A stretch of DNA of 64,000 bases from Curtobacterium luteum (GCF_001475545.1 NZ_LDQC01000049.1:16460-80459), one strand, 5' to 3'; positions 34,633-44,413 are shown, numbered from the stretch's first letter. Program-made: numbers and translations. The notes: generated from the letters alone by a model not told the origin.

Positions 34633-35709
34633 TCAGCGCGCGGCGCGCCGCAGCCGACGACGCCGCAGGTGGTTGATCCGCGCCGCCCAGGTCGGCCCCT
34701 CGTAGAGGAACGCCGTGTAGCCCTGCACGAGCGTCGCCCCCGCGTCGATCCGGTCCTGCACGTCCCGCTCGCTCGTCACCCCGCCGACCGCGATCACGCA
34801 GAAGCCCTCGGGCACGGCGGCACGGACGCGCCGCAGGACCTCGAGCGACCGCGCGGCGAGGGGTGCTCCGGAGAGTCCCCCGGCGCCCATGGCCTCGACG
34901 TCGGCCGCCGGCGTCTTCAGTCCCGAGCGGTCGATCGTGGTGTTGTTCGCGATGACCCCGGCGAGCCCGAGCTCCACCGCGAGCCCGGCGATCGCGTCGA
35001 TCTGCTCGTCCGTGAGGTCCGGCGCGATCTTCACGAGCACCGGCGTCCGGCCGGCGGCGTCCCGCACGGCGGTCAGCAGCGGCCGGAGCTGGTCGAGCTC
35101 CTGCAGACCACGGAGCCCCGGGGTGTTCGGCGAGCTGACGTTGACGGCGAGGTAGTCGGCGAACGGCGCGAGGAGCCTGGTGGACTCGAGGTAGTCGTCG
35201 ATGGCGTCCGCGACGTCGACCACGCGGCTCTTGCCGATGTTGACGCCGATGACGGGCCGGCCGGGGTTGCGACGGGCCCGTTCGAGCCGACGCGACGCCG
35301 CGGGAGCGCCGTGGTTGTTGAAGCCCATGCGGTTGATGAGGGCACGGTCCGGGATGAGCCGGAAGAGCCGGGGCTTCTCGTTGCCCGGCTGCGGCTTCGC
35401 CGTGATCGTGCCGACCTCGACGTGCCCGAATCCGAGGACCCCGAGCCCGCGGATGCCCTTGGCGTCCTTGTCGAACCCGGCGGCGAGGCCGAAGCGCGAC
35501 GGGAAGTGGATCCCCATCGTCGTGATGCCGTCCGCCGCCGACGGGCGGGAGGACCGCTCGACGAGCCGGCCGATGAACGGTACGTGCGGGATCACCCGGA
35601 TCACGGCGAACGCGAGGTGGTGGGCCCGCTCGGGGTCCATGTTCGCGAACACCGAGCGGAAGACGACCTCGTACCCGCCGCGGATGGCCCGCTCGACGCC
35701 GACGCTCAC
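34633..35709 (-). CDS. pyrD: Dihydroorotate dehydrogenase (quinone), class 2
   Basis: A 358-residue flavoenzyme of pyrimidine synthesis that oxidises dihydroorotate and passes electrons to menaquinone at the membrane. It has the class 2 N-terminal helical extension ([28 protein letters not shown]), the FMN-binding [13 protein letters not shown] and [22 protein letters not shown] segments, and [15 protein letters not shown] with the catalytic Ser expected in class 2. The GTG overlaps the nrdR stop by 4 bp (GTGA). It is the last gene of hisD-nrdR-pyrD. Confidence 0.97.
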   Translation of the reverse strand: MSVGVERAIRGGYEVVFRSVFANMDPERAHHLAFAVIRVIPHVPFIGRLVERSSRPSAADGITTMGIHFPSRFGLAAGFDKDAKGIRGLGVLGFGHVEVGTITAKPQPGNEKPRLFRLIPDRALINRMGFNNHGAPAASRRLERARRNPGRPVIGVNIGKSRVVDVADAIDDYLESTRLLAPFADYLAVNVSSPNTPGLRGLQELDQLRPLLTAVRDAAGRTPVLVKIAPDLTDEQIDAIAGLAVELGLAGVIANNTTIDRSGLKTPAADVEAMGAGGLSGAPLAARSLEVLRRVRAAVPEGFCVIAVGGVTSERDVQDRIDAGATLVQGYTAFLYEGPTWAARINHLRRRRLRRAAR

Positions 35710-36182
35710 GCGTCCGCGGCCTCTGCGCGGGAGGCGTGGTGGTCGAGGCGGAGCTGCCCGATGGCGTCCTCGAAGTCCTCGAGGGAGTCGAAGGCCTGGT
35801 ACACGCTCGCGAAGCGGAGGTAGGCGACCTCGTCGAGTTCCCGCAGCGGGACGAGGATCGCGAGCCCGATGTCGTTCGCGTCGATCTGGCTCGACCCGGA
35901 CGAGCGCACGGTCTCCTCCACCCGCTGTGCGAGGACCGCGAGGTCGCCGTCGGTCACGGGCCGCCCCTGGCAGGCCTTCCGCACGCCGGAGACGATCTTG
36001 TCGCGGCTGAACGGCTCAGTCACGCCGTTGCGCTTCACCACGTTGAGTGACGCGGTCTCGGTGGTCGAGAAGCGGCGCCCGCAGTTCGGGCACTGACGAC
36101 GGCGACGGATGGAGGTGCCGTCGTCGCTCGTGCGGGAGTCGACGACGCGGGAGTCCGGGTGGCGGCAGAAGGGGCAGAACAT
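35706..36182 (-). CDS. nrdR: Transcriptional repressor NrdR
   Basis: A 158-residue regulator. The N-terminal zinc ribbon has Cys3, Cys6, Cys31 and Cys34 (MFCPFC, CPNC), followed by an ATP-cone domain (about 49-139). It senses the ATP/dATP ratio and represses ribonucleotide reductase genes at NrdR boxes. No nrd gene is in the window. It lies 12 bp after hisD and overlaps pyrD by 4 bp. The C-terminus (~15 residues) is a short Ala/Glu-rich extension. Confidence 0.98.
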   Translation of the reverse strand: MFCPFCRHPDSRVVDSRTSDDGTSIRRRRQCPNCGRRFSTTETASLNVVKRNGVTEPFSRDKIVSGVRKACQGRPVTDGDLAVLAQRVEETVRSSGSSQIDANDIGLAILVPLRELDEVAYLRFASVYQAFDSLEDFEDAIGQLRLDHHASRAEAADA

Positions 36183-36194
36183 GTCGGACCCAGG

Positions 36195-37502
36195 CTACCG
36201 GCTCGTGCGCTCCGTCACGGCGGCCCCGTGCGCCGGCAGCTGCTCCTCGGTCGCGAGCGCCACGATGTGCGGCGCGACCTCGGCGAGGGCCTCCGGCGAG
36301 TAGCGGATCACCTGCTGCGGCCGGAGGAACGTCGAAGCGGAGAGCCCCGAGCCGAAGCGGGTCTGCCCGCCGGTCGGCAGGACGTGGTTCGACCCGGCCA
36401 GGTAGTCGCCGAGGCTGACCGGCGTGCTCGGTCCGACGAACACCGCGCCGGCGGCGTCGATGTCGGCGAGCACGGCGTCGTCGTCGGCGGTCTGGATCTC
36501 GAGGTGCTCCGGCCCGTACGCGTTGCTCACGGTCGCGGCGTCCGCGAGCGAGTCCACGAGGACCACCGCCGACTGCGGGCCGTTCAGCGCGACCTGGAGG
36601 CGCGCGGCGGTCCCGACCCGCGCCGTGCGTTCCGGGATCGCGGCTTCCACCGCGTCGGCGAACGCTTCCGAGGTGGTCACCAGCACGGCGCCCGCCTGCT
36701 CGTCGTGCTCGGCCTGGCTGACGAGGTCGGCCGCGACGTAGCCGGCGTCTGCGGTGTCGTCCGCGATCACGAGGATCTCGGTCGCGCCGGCCTCGGAGTC
36801 GATGCCGACGGTGCCCCGCACGATCCGCTTCGCCGCCGCGACGTAGTTGTTCCCCGGGCCGGTCACGAGGTCGACCGGCTCGAGGTCGATCTCCGGCACG
36901 CCGTACGCCAACGCACCGATCGCCCCGGCGCCGCCCATCGCGTACACCTCGTCGACGCCGAGGAGCCCGGCCGCCGCGAGGATCGTCGGGTGCACGTGTC
37001 CGCCGTGGTCGCGCTGCGGCGGGGACACGAGCGCGATCGACCCGACGCCGGCGACCTGTGCCGGGACGACGTTCATGACGACGCTCGACGGGTAGACGGC
37101 CTTGCCGCCCGGGACGTAGAGACCGACGCGACGCATCGGCTGCCAGCGCTGGTGGACCTCGGCGCCGTCGGCGAGGGTCGTCACCGAGCCTGCGGGCACC
37201 TGTGCGGCACTCGCGGCACGGACGCGGCGGATGGCCTCGTCGAGGGCGGCGCGGAGCTCGGGGCTGAGCCCGGCGACCGCGGCGGCGATCTCGGCCGCGG
37301 GGACACGCACGTGCTCGGGCGCTCCCCCGTCGAACCGTTCGGCCTGTTCGCGCAGCGCCGTCGCCCCGTGCTCCCGGACCGCGTCCACGAGCTCGCGTGC
37401 GGCATCGACGGCGTGTGAGACGTCGCCGACGGCGCGGGGCATGAGTCGGAGGAGTTCGGCACGGGCGGGCAGGCCGCCGCGGAGGTCGATTCGCTGCATC
37501 AT
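36195..37502 (-). CDS. hisD: Histidinol dehydrogenase
   Basis: A 435-residue zinc enzyme catalysing the last two oxidation steps of histidine synthesis (histidinol to histidine, NAD+). Characteristic segments are VGLYVPGGKAVYPSSVVM, GPGNNYVAAAKRIVRG, VGIDSEAGATEILVIAD, and the GPEHLEI and NHVLPTGG regions with metal ligands. Two adjacent ATGs (37502, 37499) are candidate starts, and TAGGCT lies 10 nt upstream of the first. No other his gene is adjacent. It heads the hisD-nrdR-pyrD operon. Confidence 0.97.
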   Translation of the reverse strand: MMQRIDLRGGLPARAELLRLMPRAVGDVSHAVDAARELVDAVREHGATALREQAERFDGGAPEHVRVPAAEIAAAVAGLSPELRAALDEAIRRVRAASAAQVPAGSVTTLADGAEVHQRWQPMRRVGLYVPGGKAVYPSSVVMNVVPAQVAGVGSIALVSPPQRDHGGHVHPTILAAAGLLGVDEVYAMGGAGAIGALAYGVPEIDLEPVDLVTGPGNNYVAAAKRIVRGTVGIDSEAGATEILVIADDTADAGYVAADLVSQAEHDEQAGAVLVTTSEAFADAVEAAIPERTARVGTAARLQVALNGPQSAVVLVDSLADAATVSNAYGPEHLEIQTADDDAVLADIDAAGAVFVGPSTPVSLGDYLAGSNHVLPTGGQTRFGSGLSASTFLRPQQVIRYSPEALAEVAPHIVALATEEQLPAHGAAVTERTSR

Positions 37503-37512
37503 CAGGTCGCCA

Positions 37513-37518
37513 AGCCTA
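37513..37518 (-). promoter_or_regulatory. hisD -10-like element
   Basis: TAGGCT on the minus strand, 10 nt before the first candidate ATG. It is divergent from the glycan-locus promoter at 37561. Confidence 0.45.
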
Positions 37519-37560
37519 CCGAGCACCCCCGACCGCCCCCTGCGGGCCGTGACCGCCCGC

Positions 37561-37566
37561 TAACGT
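37561..37566 (+). promoter_or_regulatory. -10-like element of the first glycan-locus operon
   Basis: TAACGT lies 8 nt before the ATG at 37575, giving a leader of at most a few nt. Confidence 0.45.
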
Positions 37567-37574
37567 GAGGGTCG

Positions 37575-38999
37575 ATGAACTTCGAGAAGGCGCGACGCCT
37601 CGTCACCGACCTCGTGCGCGTGAACGAACGGTACGCACGCGACGGCCACTACCGGAACGACGTCCGCGAACGACTCGGGCGGACGGTCTCCCGCGTGGAC
37701 GTCCGCGTGGCGCGACGCGAGCGCGACCGTGCTCCGCTCGCCGCCCGGCCGTTCGAGGGACTCGTCGAGACCAGCCTCGCGATCGCCGGCGTCCGCACGG
37801 TCGACCGCGAGCCCGAGGTCGTCCTCGTCGTCGACGAGCTGCGCGAGGGCGCGGCGTTCGCCGGCGTGCAGACGGCCCTCGCGGTCGCCCTCGCACTCGG
37901 CGAGCGCACCGGCCGCCGGGTCCGCGTCGTGATGGTGCGCTGGACGACCCCGGGCAACAGCACCGCCGCGGCCGAGGCCCTCGTCGCCGAGCGCTTCCCC
38001 GAGTCCCGCGTCGACGGCCGGCCCGGCGTCCGGGTCGTTCGTCGCGAGGACGTCCTCGACGAGACGTTCGGCCGCGACGACGTGTGGATCGCGACGCACT
38101 GGAAGACGGCGCACCCGCTCGACGTCGCCGTCACCGCAGGGGTCGTGCCGCGTGACCGCGTCGTCTACCTCGTGCAGGACTACGAGCCCGGGTTCAGCCC
38201 GTGGTCGACCGAGTACGCCGTCGCCGCCTCGACCTACCGCGCCGGCTTCCGGATGCTCGTGAACTCCGAGCCGCTCCGGCAGTACCTCGCCGAGGTCGAG
38301 GACGTCGACGTACCCCGAGACCGTTCGTTCGCCCCGCACCTCGACCTGGAGCTGCTCGAACGCGTCGCGGCGGCCCGCCAGCACGAGGACACCGTGCGCG
38401 TCCTCTTCTACGGGCGTCCGAGCAAGCACCGCAACCTGTTCCGTCTCGGCGTCGCGGCCCTCCGCGTCGCGGTGCAGGAGCTCGCGGGTGACGGGCTCCG
38501 GGTGGAGTTCCACTCCGCGGGCGAGCAGCACGGCGACGTGGAGCTCGACGGCGGTGCGGGCGACGTGAAGCTCGTGTCGCACGGGACGATGCCGTGGGAC
38601 GACTACTTCCGCTTCATCGCGTCGACGAACGTGGTGCTGTCGCTGCAGCACAGCCCGCACCCGAGCCACCCGCCGTTCGACGGCGCGATCTCGGGCGCGC
38701 GCGTGGTGACGAACGAGTTCCGCGACACCCGGGGGCACCTGCACCCGAACCTGACGGCGGTGCCCGCGGATGCCCGGTCCCTGGGGCTCGCCGTCGCCGA
38801 CGCGGTCCGGCGGGCAGCGGCCGAGGGCCCGACCCCGTTCGCACCCGTCGCCGACGGTGCGCTCGGCGGGCCACTCGACGCCGCCGTCGACGCCCTCGCA
38901 AGAGCACTGCAGCAGGGCGAGGCGACCGCCGGAGCGCACAGCGCATCCGGCACTCCCAGCGAGAACCCCACCGACCCCGCCGAGGAGCAGACCCGATGA
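37575..38999 (+). CDS. WsaF-like glycosyltransferase (GT-B)
   Basis: A 474-residue enzyme. The C-terminal half carries VVYLVQDYEPGFSPWSTEYA (about 197-214), a hallmark of WsaF-type rhamnosyltransferases, and a Rossmann-like nucleotide-sugar domain (VRVLFYGRPSKHRNLF; PFDGAISGARVVTNEF). By analogy it adds rhamnose or another deoxyhexose to a growing surface polymer in the cytosol; donor and acceptor are not shown. It opens a five-gene plus-strand run. The stop overlaps the next ATG (ATGA). The C-terminal ~30 residues are low-complexity. Confidence 0.85.
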   Translation: MNFEKARRLVTDLVRVNERYARDGHYRNDVRERLGRTVSRVDVRVARRERDRAPLAARPFEGLVETSLAIAGVRTVDREPEVVLVVDELREGAAFAGVQTALAVALALGERTGRRVRVVMVRWTTPGNSTAAAEALVAERFPESRVDGRPGVRVVRREDVLDETFGRDDVWIATHWKTAHPLDVAVTAGVVPRDRVVYLVQDYEPGFSPWSTEYAVAASTYRAGFRMLVNSEPLRQYLAEVEDVDVPRDRSFAPHLDLELLERVAAARQHEDTVRVLFYGRPSKHRNLFRLGVAALRVAVQELAGDGLRVEFHSAGEQHGDVELDGGAGDVKLVSHGTMPWDDYFRFIASTNVVLSLQHSPHPSHPPFDGAISGARVVTNEFRDTRGHLHPNLTAVPADARSLGLAVADAVRRAAAEGPTPFAPVADGALGGPLDAAVDALARALQQGEATAGAHSASGTPSENPTDPAEEQTR

Positions 39000-40441
39000 C
39001 CCGCACCACCCTCGTCGTCGTCCCGGTGTACGGCGACCTCGAATCGCTCCTCCGCTGCGTGGACGGCCTCGTCGAGCACCTCGACACCGAGCGGCACCGC
39101 GTGCTGCTCGTGAACGACTGCGGTCCCGACGCCGACACCATCGAGCGCGCGCTCCTCGACCGCACCGCGGGCATCGAGGGCTTCCGGTACGAGCGCAACG
39201 ACCACAACCTCGGCTTCGTCGGCACGTGCAACCGCGCCGTGACCGAGCTGGACCCGGGGCACGACGGCGAGGCCGTCCTCCTGCTCAACAGCGACGCCGT
39301 CCCGACCGCGGGCTTCCTCGACGCGATGCTCGCCGTCCTCGACGAGGACCGCACCGGTGTCGTCACCGCCCGCAGCGACAACGCGACGATCGCGAGCATT
39401 CCCTACCGGCTGACGAACCGCGGCGCCGCCCGCACCGAGGAACGCACCCGTGCGGTCTGGGCCGCGATCGCGCCGCTCCTGCCGGCGTCGCAGGTCCTCC
39501 CCGTCGCGATGGGCTTCTGCTTCCTGACCCGCCGCGAACTCATCACCGAGCACGGCCTCTTCGACGAGGCGTTCGCCCCCGGCTACGGCGAGGAGAACGA
39601 CTACTGCCTCCGCATCGCCGCGCACGGGTGGCTCGCCAAGATCGCGAACCACGCCCTCGTCCTGCACGCGGGCGGCAAGAGCTTCTCCGGCAACCGGAAC
39701 GCGCTGCGTGCCGCGCACCAGCGCGAGCTCGAGCGGCGGTACCCGTTCCTCCCGGACGCGGTGGCCGCCTACCAGCGGCACGGCACGACCGCGACGGAGC
39801 GCTTCGCCGACGTGCTCGTCCCGGCAGGTCCGGCAGCGCGGCTGGCGGTCGACCTGCGGCACGTCGCCGACGCGGACGCGCTGGTCCGGCAGATCGACGC
39901 GGCCTTCGGTGACGGCTTCGCCCTGGAGGCGCGGCTCCCCTCCGGCACGTCGGCCCCCGACACGTGGAGCGTCACCGCCGATGAGCCGAACCCGGACGAC
40001 CTCGTCACGGTGCAGGTCCTCGTCGACCCGACGCCCGCCGAGCTCGTCACGGCGAACCGTCGTGCCGCGCACTGGGTCTTCGTCGACACCGGCCCCGCAG
40101 CTGCCCCGTGGTCGTCCGAGCAGTACCGCGCCGGGTCGGCACGGGTCGCCGACCTCGTGCGGCCGTTCGCGGAGGTCGTGACCCCCGACGAACTCGACAG
40201 CGCGCGGGAGGGCGTGGAGAACAGCATGCTCGCCCCGCTCGACGGCACCTCGGCCGCACTCGAACGACGCTGGGCCGCGTTCCTGCCACTCGACCTCGCC
40301 GCTGCGCAGGCAGCCTCGGCGTCGTCGTCCGACGAGGTCACCCGGCTCCGCCGCGAACTCGACGACCTCCGCGCGAGCCGCTCGTTCCGCACCGGCCAGG
40401 CCATCGCCAAGGTCGCCTCCCGCCTGCCGGGGCGCCGCTGA
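38996..40441 (+). CDS. Family 2-like glycosyltransferase (GT-A) with C-terminal extension
   Basis: A 481-residue enzyme. The N-terminal ~270 residues form a GT-A domain: LVVVPVYGD at the start, LLVNDCGPD, NLGFVGTCNRAV, LLLNSDAVP (the DxD-equivalent NSD at 98-100), and the acceptor-side MGFCFLTRRELI and GYGEENDYCLRI. The remaining ~200 residues are an unrecognised alpha/beta region ending in a short coiled stretch (SDEVTRLRRELDDLRASRS). The rhamnosyltransferase-like look fits the WsaF-type neighbour. It is closely similar in motif order and length to the enzyme at 55720. Stop and next ATG overlap by one base. Confidence 0.9.
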   Translation: MTRTTLVVVPVYGDLESLLRCVDGLVEHLDTERHRVLLVNDCGPDADTIERALLDRTAGIEGFRYERNDHNLGFVGTCNRAVTELDPGHDGEAVLLLNSDAVPTAGFLDAMLAVLDEDRTGVVTARSDNATIASIPYRLTNRGAARTEERTRAVWAAIAPLLPASQVLPVAMGFCFLTRRELITEHGLFDEAFAPGYGEENDYCLRIAAHGWLAKIANHALVLHAGGKSFSGNRNALRAAHQRELERRYPFLPDAVAAYQRHGTTATERFADVLVPAGPAARLAVDLRHVADADALVRQIDAAFGDGFALEARLPSGTSAPDTWSVTADEPNPDDLVTVQVLVDPTPAELVTANRRAAHWVFVDTGPAAAPWSSEQYRAGSARVADLVRPFAEVVTPDELDSAREGVENSMLAPLDGTSAALERRWAAFLPLDLAAAQAASASSSDEVTRLRRELDDLRASRSFRTGQAIAKVASRLPGRR

Positions 40442-43086
40442 TGCCCGGCCCCGGGAAGGGTCAGAACGGCACGGCGAGGGGCCAGGACGGCCTCGGCCGG
40501 ATCGCCCGCGGGCTGGCCCGACGCCTCCGCGGTCCGGAGCGTCCCCTCACCGTGACGGACCGGCTCGACCGCTGGGCTGCCCGCATCGTCGAGTTCGGCA
40601 TCGTCGACCGCGCGTACCTCGAGGCGCAGACCGGCCGGACCTTCGCGACCGACGCCGAGGCGGTGTCGTTCTACGTCCACAACGACGGTCGGCGCGGACT
40701 CTCGCTCAGCCCGCTCGTCGAACCGGAGTGGATGCGCGAGCACCAGCCGGACGCCCGGATGTCCTGGTACGACGCACTCCACCAGGAGGGGCCCGAGCTC
40801 TTCCAGACCGGTCCGCTCTTCGACGCCGGGGTGTGGGCGGCGTCGCGGCCGGAGGGCCGCCGACCGGCGAGCACGCTCGATGCGCTCCGCGACTTCCTGC
40901 GCGAGGCGAGCGACGAGACCGCGCTCCCCGTGCCTCCCGGCCGACGCGGTGACACGCCCACGTGGGCCGCTGCGCGCGACGCCGCCCTCGACAACGCCCG
41001 CGCGTACGCAGCCGCCCAGCACCGCACGCGCCGGCGCTACCGGCAGCAGTGGGACGGGCCGACCACCGAGGAGGCGCTCGCGGCGCTCCGACGGGGAGCC
41101 GCACGCCGTGACGCGGAACGCCCCCTGGTGTCCGTCGTCATGCCGGTGTTCCGGCGACCCGACGTCGTGGCGGCCGCGATCCGCTCCGTGCAGGCGCAGA
41201 TCTACCCGCACTGGGAACTGCTCGTCGTCGACGACGGCTCCGGCGACGACACGCTCGACGTCGTCCGAGCCGCTGCCGAGGGTGACGACCGCGTCCGGGT
41301 GCACGAACGGCCGAACGGCGGCGCCGGCGCCGCGCGCAACACCGGACTCGCCGCCGCTCGGGGCGAGCTGGTCGCGTTCCTCGACGCCGACAACACCTGG
41401 CGGCCGGAGCACCTCGCCGCCGCCGTCGCCGGGGTCCTCGACACCGGGGCGCCGGGTGCGCACACGGGCCTGCGGATGGTGGGCGCGAACAACGACGACG
41501 ACGCGACCGCCCCGACCGAGACGTTCCGCGGCGAGGACGGCACCGTCGAGGACCTCCGCGCCGGCAACTTCATCGACCTCAACGCGCTCGTCGTCCGGCG
41601 GGACGTCGCCGACGCCGTCGGTCCGTTCGACGAGACGCTCCGCCGCTGGATCGACTGGGAGTGGCTGCTGCGCATCGCGCGGCACGCGGGCATGCCGGTG
41701 TACGTGCCGGTCATCGGCGTCGACTACGACAACGTCCGCGACGTCCGCCGGGTGTCCTCCGGGCAGCCGGCATCGTGGCAGGAGGTCGCCCTCGCGCGCC
41801 ACCGCCTCGACTGGGACGCCCTCGCCGCTGCACCGCGCACCGTGGGCCGCGTGTCCGTCGTCGTCCCGACGTACCGCGACTGGACGATGACCCGCCGCGC
41901 CGTCGACGCCGTCCTCGGTGCCGCCGACCACGACGGCGACGACGTCGAGGTGGTCGTGATCGACAACGGCTCACCCCGCTCGGTCACCGCCGTGCTCGAC
42001 GCCTGGTTCCGCGACGAACCCCGGGTCGTGCTGCAGCGCGAGGACCGCAACCGCAACTTCGCCCTCGGCAGCGACCTCGGGCTCGCCCGCTCCACCGGTG
42101 ACGTCGTCGTGATGCTCAACAACGACACCGAGGTCACCACCGGGTGGCTCCGACCGCTCGTCACCGCGCTCGACGACCCGACCGTGCTCGGCGTCCAGCC
42201 GCTGCTGCTCTACCCGGACGGCATCGTGCAGACCGCCGGCACCGTGTTCGGCGGCGACAAGGTCCTGCCCTGGCACTTCCTCGGCGAGCACCCGCGGTAC
42301 GACGCGACCGCTGCGCTGTCCGACCCGGCAGCCCGTCGCTTCTCGGCGATCACCGCGGCCGCAGCTGCCTTCCGTGCGGCGGACCTCCTCCGCTGGCACG
42401 GCTTCGACCCGGTGTACGCGAACGGCCTGGAGGACGTCGACCTCTGCCTCCGCGCCCTCGCCGACTCCCCCGCAGGCTCGGCGTTCGTCGTCGAGCCCGC
42501 GTCCGTCGTCGTCCACCACGAGAGCCGCACCGAGGGCCGCAACGACGCCCGCATCGAGAACCGCCGGGTGTTCGACGAGCGGTGGCGCGGACGCTACCCG
42601 GCTGCCGACGCTGCGCCGCGGTACGAGCCCGCGGGGCTCCGGTACGCCGGTGTGGCGCCGGGGATGCCGAAGGGGCACGCCGTCATGGTGCGGTCGTCGC
42701 GGCCGGTCGTGGTGCGGTCCGTCCCGGGCGTCGGAGTGCGTTCCGGTGCCTTCGGTGCCGGCGCCGGCGTCGCCCCGCGTGCTCCGCTGCGTGTGGCGGT
42801 GAAGCACGACGGATCGCGTCCGCAGGACGTCGCCGCCCTGGTGTCCGGCCTGGAGGCACTGGGTCACCTCGTGCAGGTCGACGTCCCGTCCGCCTGGTAC
42901 CGCGGTTCGAGCGGGCTCGACGACGTGACCGTGCTGGTCGCGTCCGGCACGAGTTCGTGGGTGCCACAGCCCGGCGCACTGAACGCCGCGTGGGGCGCCG
43001 TCAGAGCTGAGGATGACTACGCGGTCGTCCTGCCAGCCGATCGTCCGGCAGCGGCGATCCTGGAGTCGGTCACAGCAATCGGATAG
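40441..43086 (+). CDS. Large glycosyltransferase with two GT-A domains
   Basis: An 881-residue protein. A helical leader (1-225) resembles the N-terminal parts of multi-domain surface-glycan transferases. The first GT-A (about 228-440) has SVVMPVFRRPD, LLVVDDGSGDDT and FLDADN (DAD 315-317). The second (about 470-690) has SVVVPTYRD, VVVIDNGSP, LNNDTEV (560-565) and a GLEDVDLCLR acceptor loop. A degenerate third domain (about 775-881, PLRVAVKHDG... VVLPADRP) looks like a GT-B half. It may add two sugars in alternation, as polymerising dual-domain transferases do. It is translationally coupled to the upstream gene. Confidence 0.88.
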   Translation: MPGPGKGQNGTARGQDGLGRIARGLARRLRGPERPLTVTDRLDRWAARIVEFGIVDRAYLEAQTGRTFATDAEAVSFYVHNDGRRGLSLSPLVEPEWMREHQPDARMSWYDALHQEGPELFQTGPLFDAGVWAASRPEGRRPASTLDALRDFLREASDETALPVPPGRRGDTPTWAAARDAALDNARAYAAAQHRTRRRYRQQWDGPTTEEALAALRRGAARRDAERPLVSVVMPVFRRPDVVAAAIRSVQAQIYPHWELLVVDDGSGDDTLDVVRAAAEGDDRVRVHERPNGGAGAARNTGLAAARGELVAFLDADNTWRPEHLAAAVAGVLDTGAPGAHTGLRMVGANNDDDATAPTETFRGEDGTVEDLRAGNFIDLNALVVRRDVADAVGPFDETLRRWIDWEWLLRIARHAGMPVYVPVIGVDYDNVRDVRRVSSGQPASWQEVALARHRLDWDALAAAPRTVGRVSVVVPTYRDWTMTRRAVDAVLGAADHDGDDVEVVVIDNGSPRSVTAVLDAWFRDEPRVVLQREDRNRNFALGSDLGLARSTGDVVVMLNNDTEVTTGWLRPLVTALDDPTVLGVQPLLLYPDGIVQTAGTVFGGDKVLPWHFLGEHPRYDATAALSDPAARRFSAITAAAAAFRAADLLRWHGFDPVYANGLEDVDLCLRALADSPAGSAFVVEPASVVVHHESRTEGRNDARIENRRVFDERWRGRYPAADAAPRYEPAGLRYAGVAPGMPKGHAVMVRSSRPVVVRSVPGVGVRSGAFGAGAGVAPRAPLRVAVKHDGSRPQDVAALVSGLEALGHLVQVDVPSAWYRGSSGLDDVTVLVASGTSSWVPQPGALNAAWGAVRAEDDYAVVLPADRPAAAILESVTAIG

Positions 43087-43178
43087 CCAGCCGACAGTCC
43101 GCTGATCCAGTGGGTTCGTTCACGGTTCTCCGAGGCTTCCGCAGCCATCTGTTAACCGTGGCGGAGGACGATCAAGGC

Positions 43179-43334
43179 ATGTCGCTCCTCTCCGATGCCA
43201 TCCGCTCGACCTTCACCGTCCGGTGCGTGGTCTGCGGTGCCGTCATCAGCAAGCGAGCTGCACTCGACCACGACGGACTGGCGTTCTGCTCGGTCCTGCA
43301 CGAGGCCGAGTACATCGTCGCGACGCTCGACTGA
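43179..43334 (+). CDS. Small putative zinc-binding protein
   Basis: A 51-residue protein that I do not recognise. It has a CxxC-x17-CxxxH pattern: Cys16 and Cys19 in RCVVCG, Cys37 and His41 in FCSVLHEAEY, like a treble-clef or zinc-ribbon fold. It lies between two glycosyltransferase genes with 92 bp upstream and 20 bp downstream. An in-frame upstream GTG (43110) would give 74 residues, but the ATG at 43179 follows AAGG and is the better start. Its role is unknown; a cysteine-pair adaptor or metal sensor is possible. Confidence 0.6.
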   Translation: MSLLSDAIRSTFTVRCVVCGAVISKRAALDHDGLAFCSVLHEAEYIVATLD

Positions 43335-43342
43335 GCGCCCCG

Positions 43343-43348
43343 TAGGAT
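43343..43348 (+). promoter_or_regulatory. -10-like element of the GT4 gene at 43355
   Basis: TAGGAT then 6 nt and the GTG start, suggesting a separate leaderless transcript. Confidence 0.5.
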
Positions 43349-43354
43349 CGGGCG

Positions 43355-44407
43355 GTGCCCGATCGCTCCCTCGTGGTGTTCCCGGCCTACCGGGACAACC
43401 CCTACCTCAACCTGATGCTCCTCGCCCCGCGGGCCGCAGGATGGAACGTCGTCGAGACACTGCGGCTCGAACAGCTGGAAGGGCACCTCGGGCACCTCGG
43501 CGCCGGTGACGTGTTCCACATGCACTGGACCGCCCCGATCGTGCAGCGCGCCGACGACGACCACGAGGCTGCTCGGGCGCGACTGGACCGCTTCCGGAAC
43601 GTCGTCGACGCCGCCCGCTCGCGCGGTGCTCGACTCGTCTGGACGATCCACAACGTCCTCCCGCACGACGCCCGGCACCTCGACCTCGAACTCGAACTGA
43701 ACCGGTACCTCGCCGCCACCGCCGACGCGGTGCACGTCATGAACCGTCACACCCCTGCAGCCGTGTCGGACTTCTACACGCTCGACCCCGTTCGCGTCGT
43801 CCGCATCCCACACCCGAGCTACCAGGGTGTGTACCCGGCATCCGTGACGCGGTCCGAGGCGCGCACTGCCCTCGGGCTCGGCGACTCGGAGCGGACCGTG
43901 CTCGCCTTCGGGCAGATGCGTCCGTACAAGGGCCTCGACCTGCTCATCGACGCCGTTCGGACCCTCGCCCCGTCCGAGCGCCCCGTGCTGCTGTTGGCCG
44001 GCCGGACCACCGACGGGGACCGAGCCACCATCGACAGGCTGCTCGGCGACGACCTCCGTGCCGTCCGCGAGCACGACCACGTCGAGGACGTCGACGTGCA
44101 GCGGTGGTTCCGGGCGGCCGACCTCGCGGTGTTCCCCTACCGGCGTGTGCTCAACTCGGGCGCGCTGCACCTCGCTGCGTCGTTCGAGGTACCGGCGGTG
44201 CTGCCGGACGAGCCCCACCTGCGCGCCGAGTTCGGCGACCAGGGGTGGGTCGAATGGTTCGACCCGGCCGATGCAGTGGGGTCGCTCGCGCGGTTGCTCG
44301 CCGGTCCGGTGGAGGCTGCAGAGGGTGCCGCGGCGTTCAGCCGGCAGCTGTCGCCGTTCGGGCGGTCGCGGGAGTACGCGGGGTTGCTCGACGCCGTGAC
44401 CGGCTGA
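43355..44407 (+). CDS. Family 4-like glycosyltransferase (GT-B)
   Basis: A 350-residue enzyme. The N-terminal acceptor half contains FHMHWTAPIVQ and VWTIHNVLPHD. The C-terminal donor half has VLAFGQMRPYKGLDLLIDAV and the nucleotide-sugar binding region around ADLAVFPYRRVLNSGALHLA. The pattern fits GT4-type transferases that act on surface polysaccharides. The expected E-x7-E motif is degenerate (the NSGALHLAASFEVP region has few acidic residues), so the donor is unclear. The GTG follows TAGGAT by 6 nt. It converges with the gene at 44414, with 6 bp between stops and no hairpin. Confidence 0.88.
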   Translation: MPDRSLVVFPAYRDNPYLNLMLLAPRAAGWNVVETLRLEQLEGHLGHLGAGDVFHMHWTAPIVQRADDDHEAARARLDRFRNVVDAARSRGARLVWTIHNVLPHDARHLDLELELNRYLAATADAVHVMNRHTPAAVSDFYTLDPVRVVRIPHPSYQGVYPASVTRSEARTALGLGDSERTVLAFGQMRPYKGLDLLIDAVRTLAPSERPVLLLAGRTTDGDRATIDRLLGDDLRAVREHDHVEDVDVQRWFRAADLAVFPYRRVLNSGALHLAASFEVPAVLPDEPHLRAEFGDQGWVEWFDPADAVGSLARLLAGPVEAAEGAAAFSRQLSPFGRSREYAGLLDAVTG

Positions 44408-44413
44408 GTCCGG

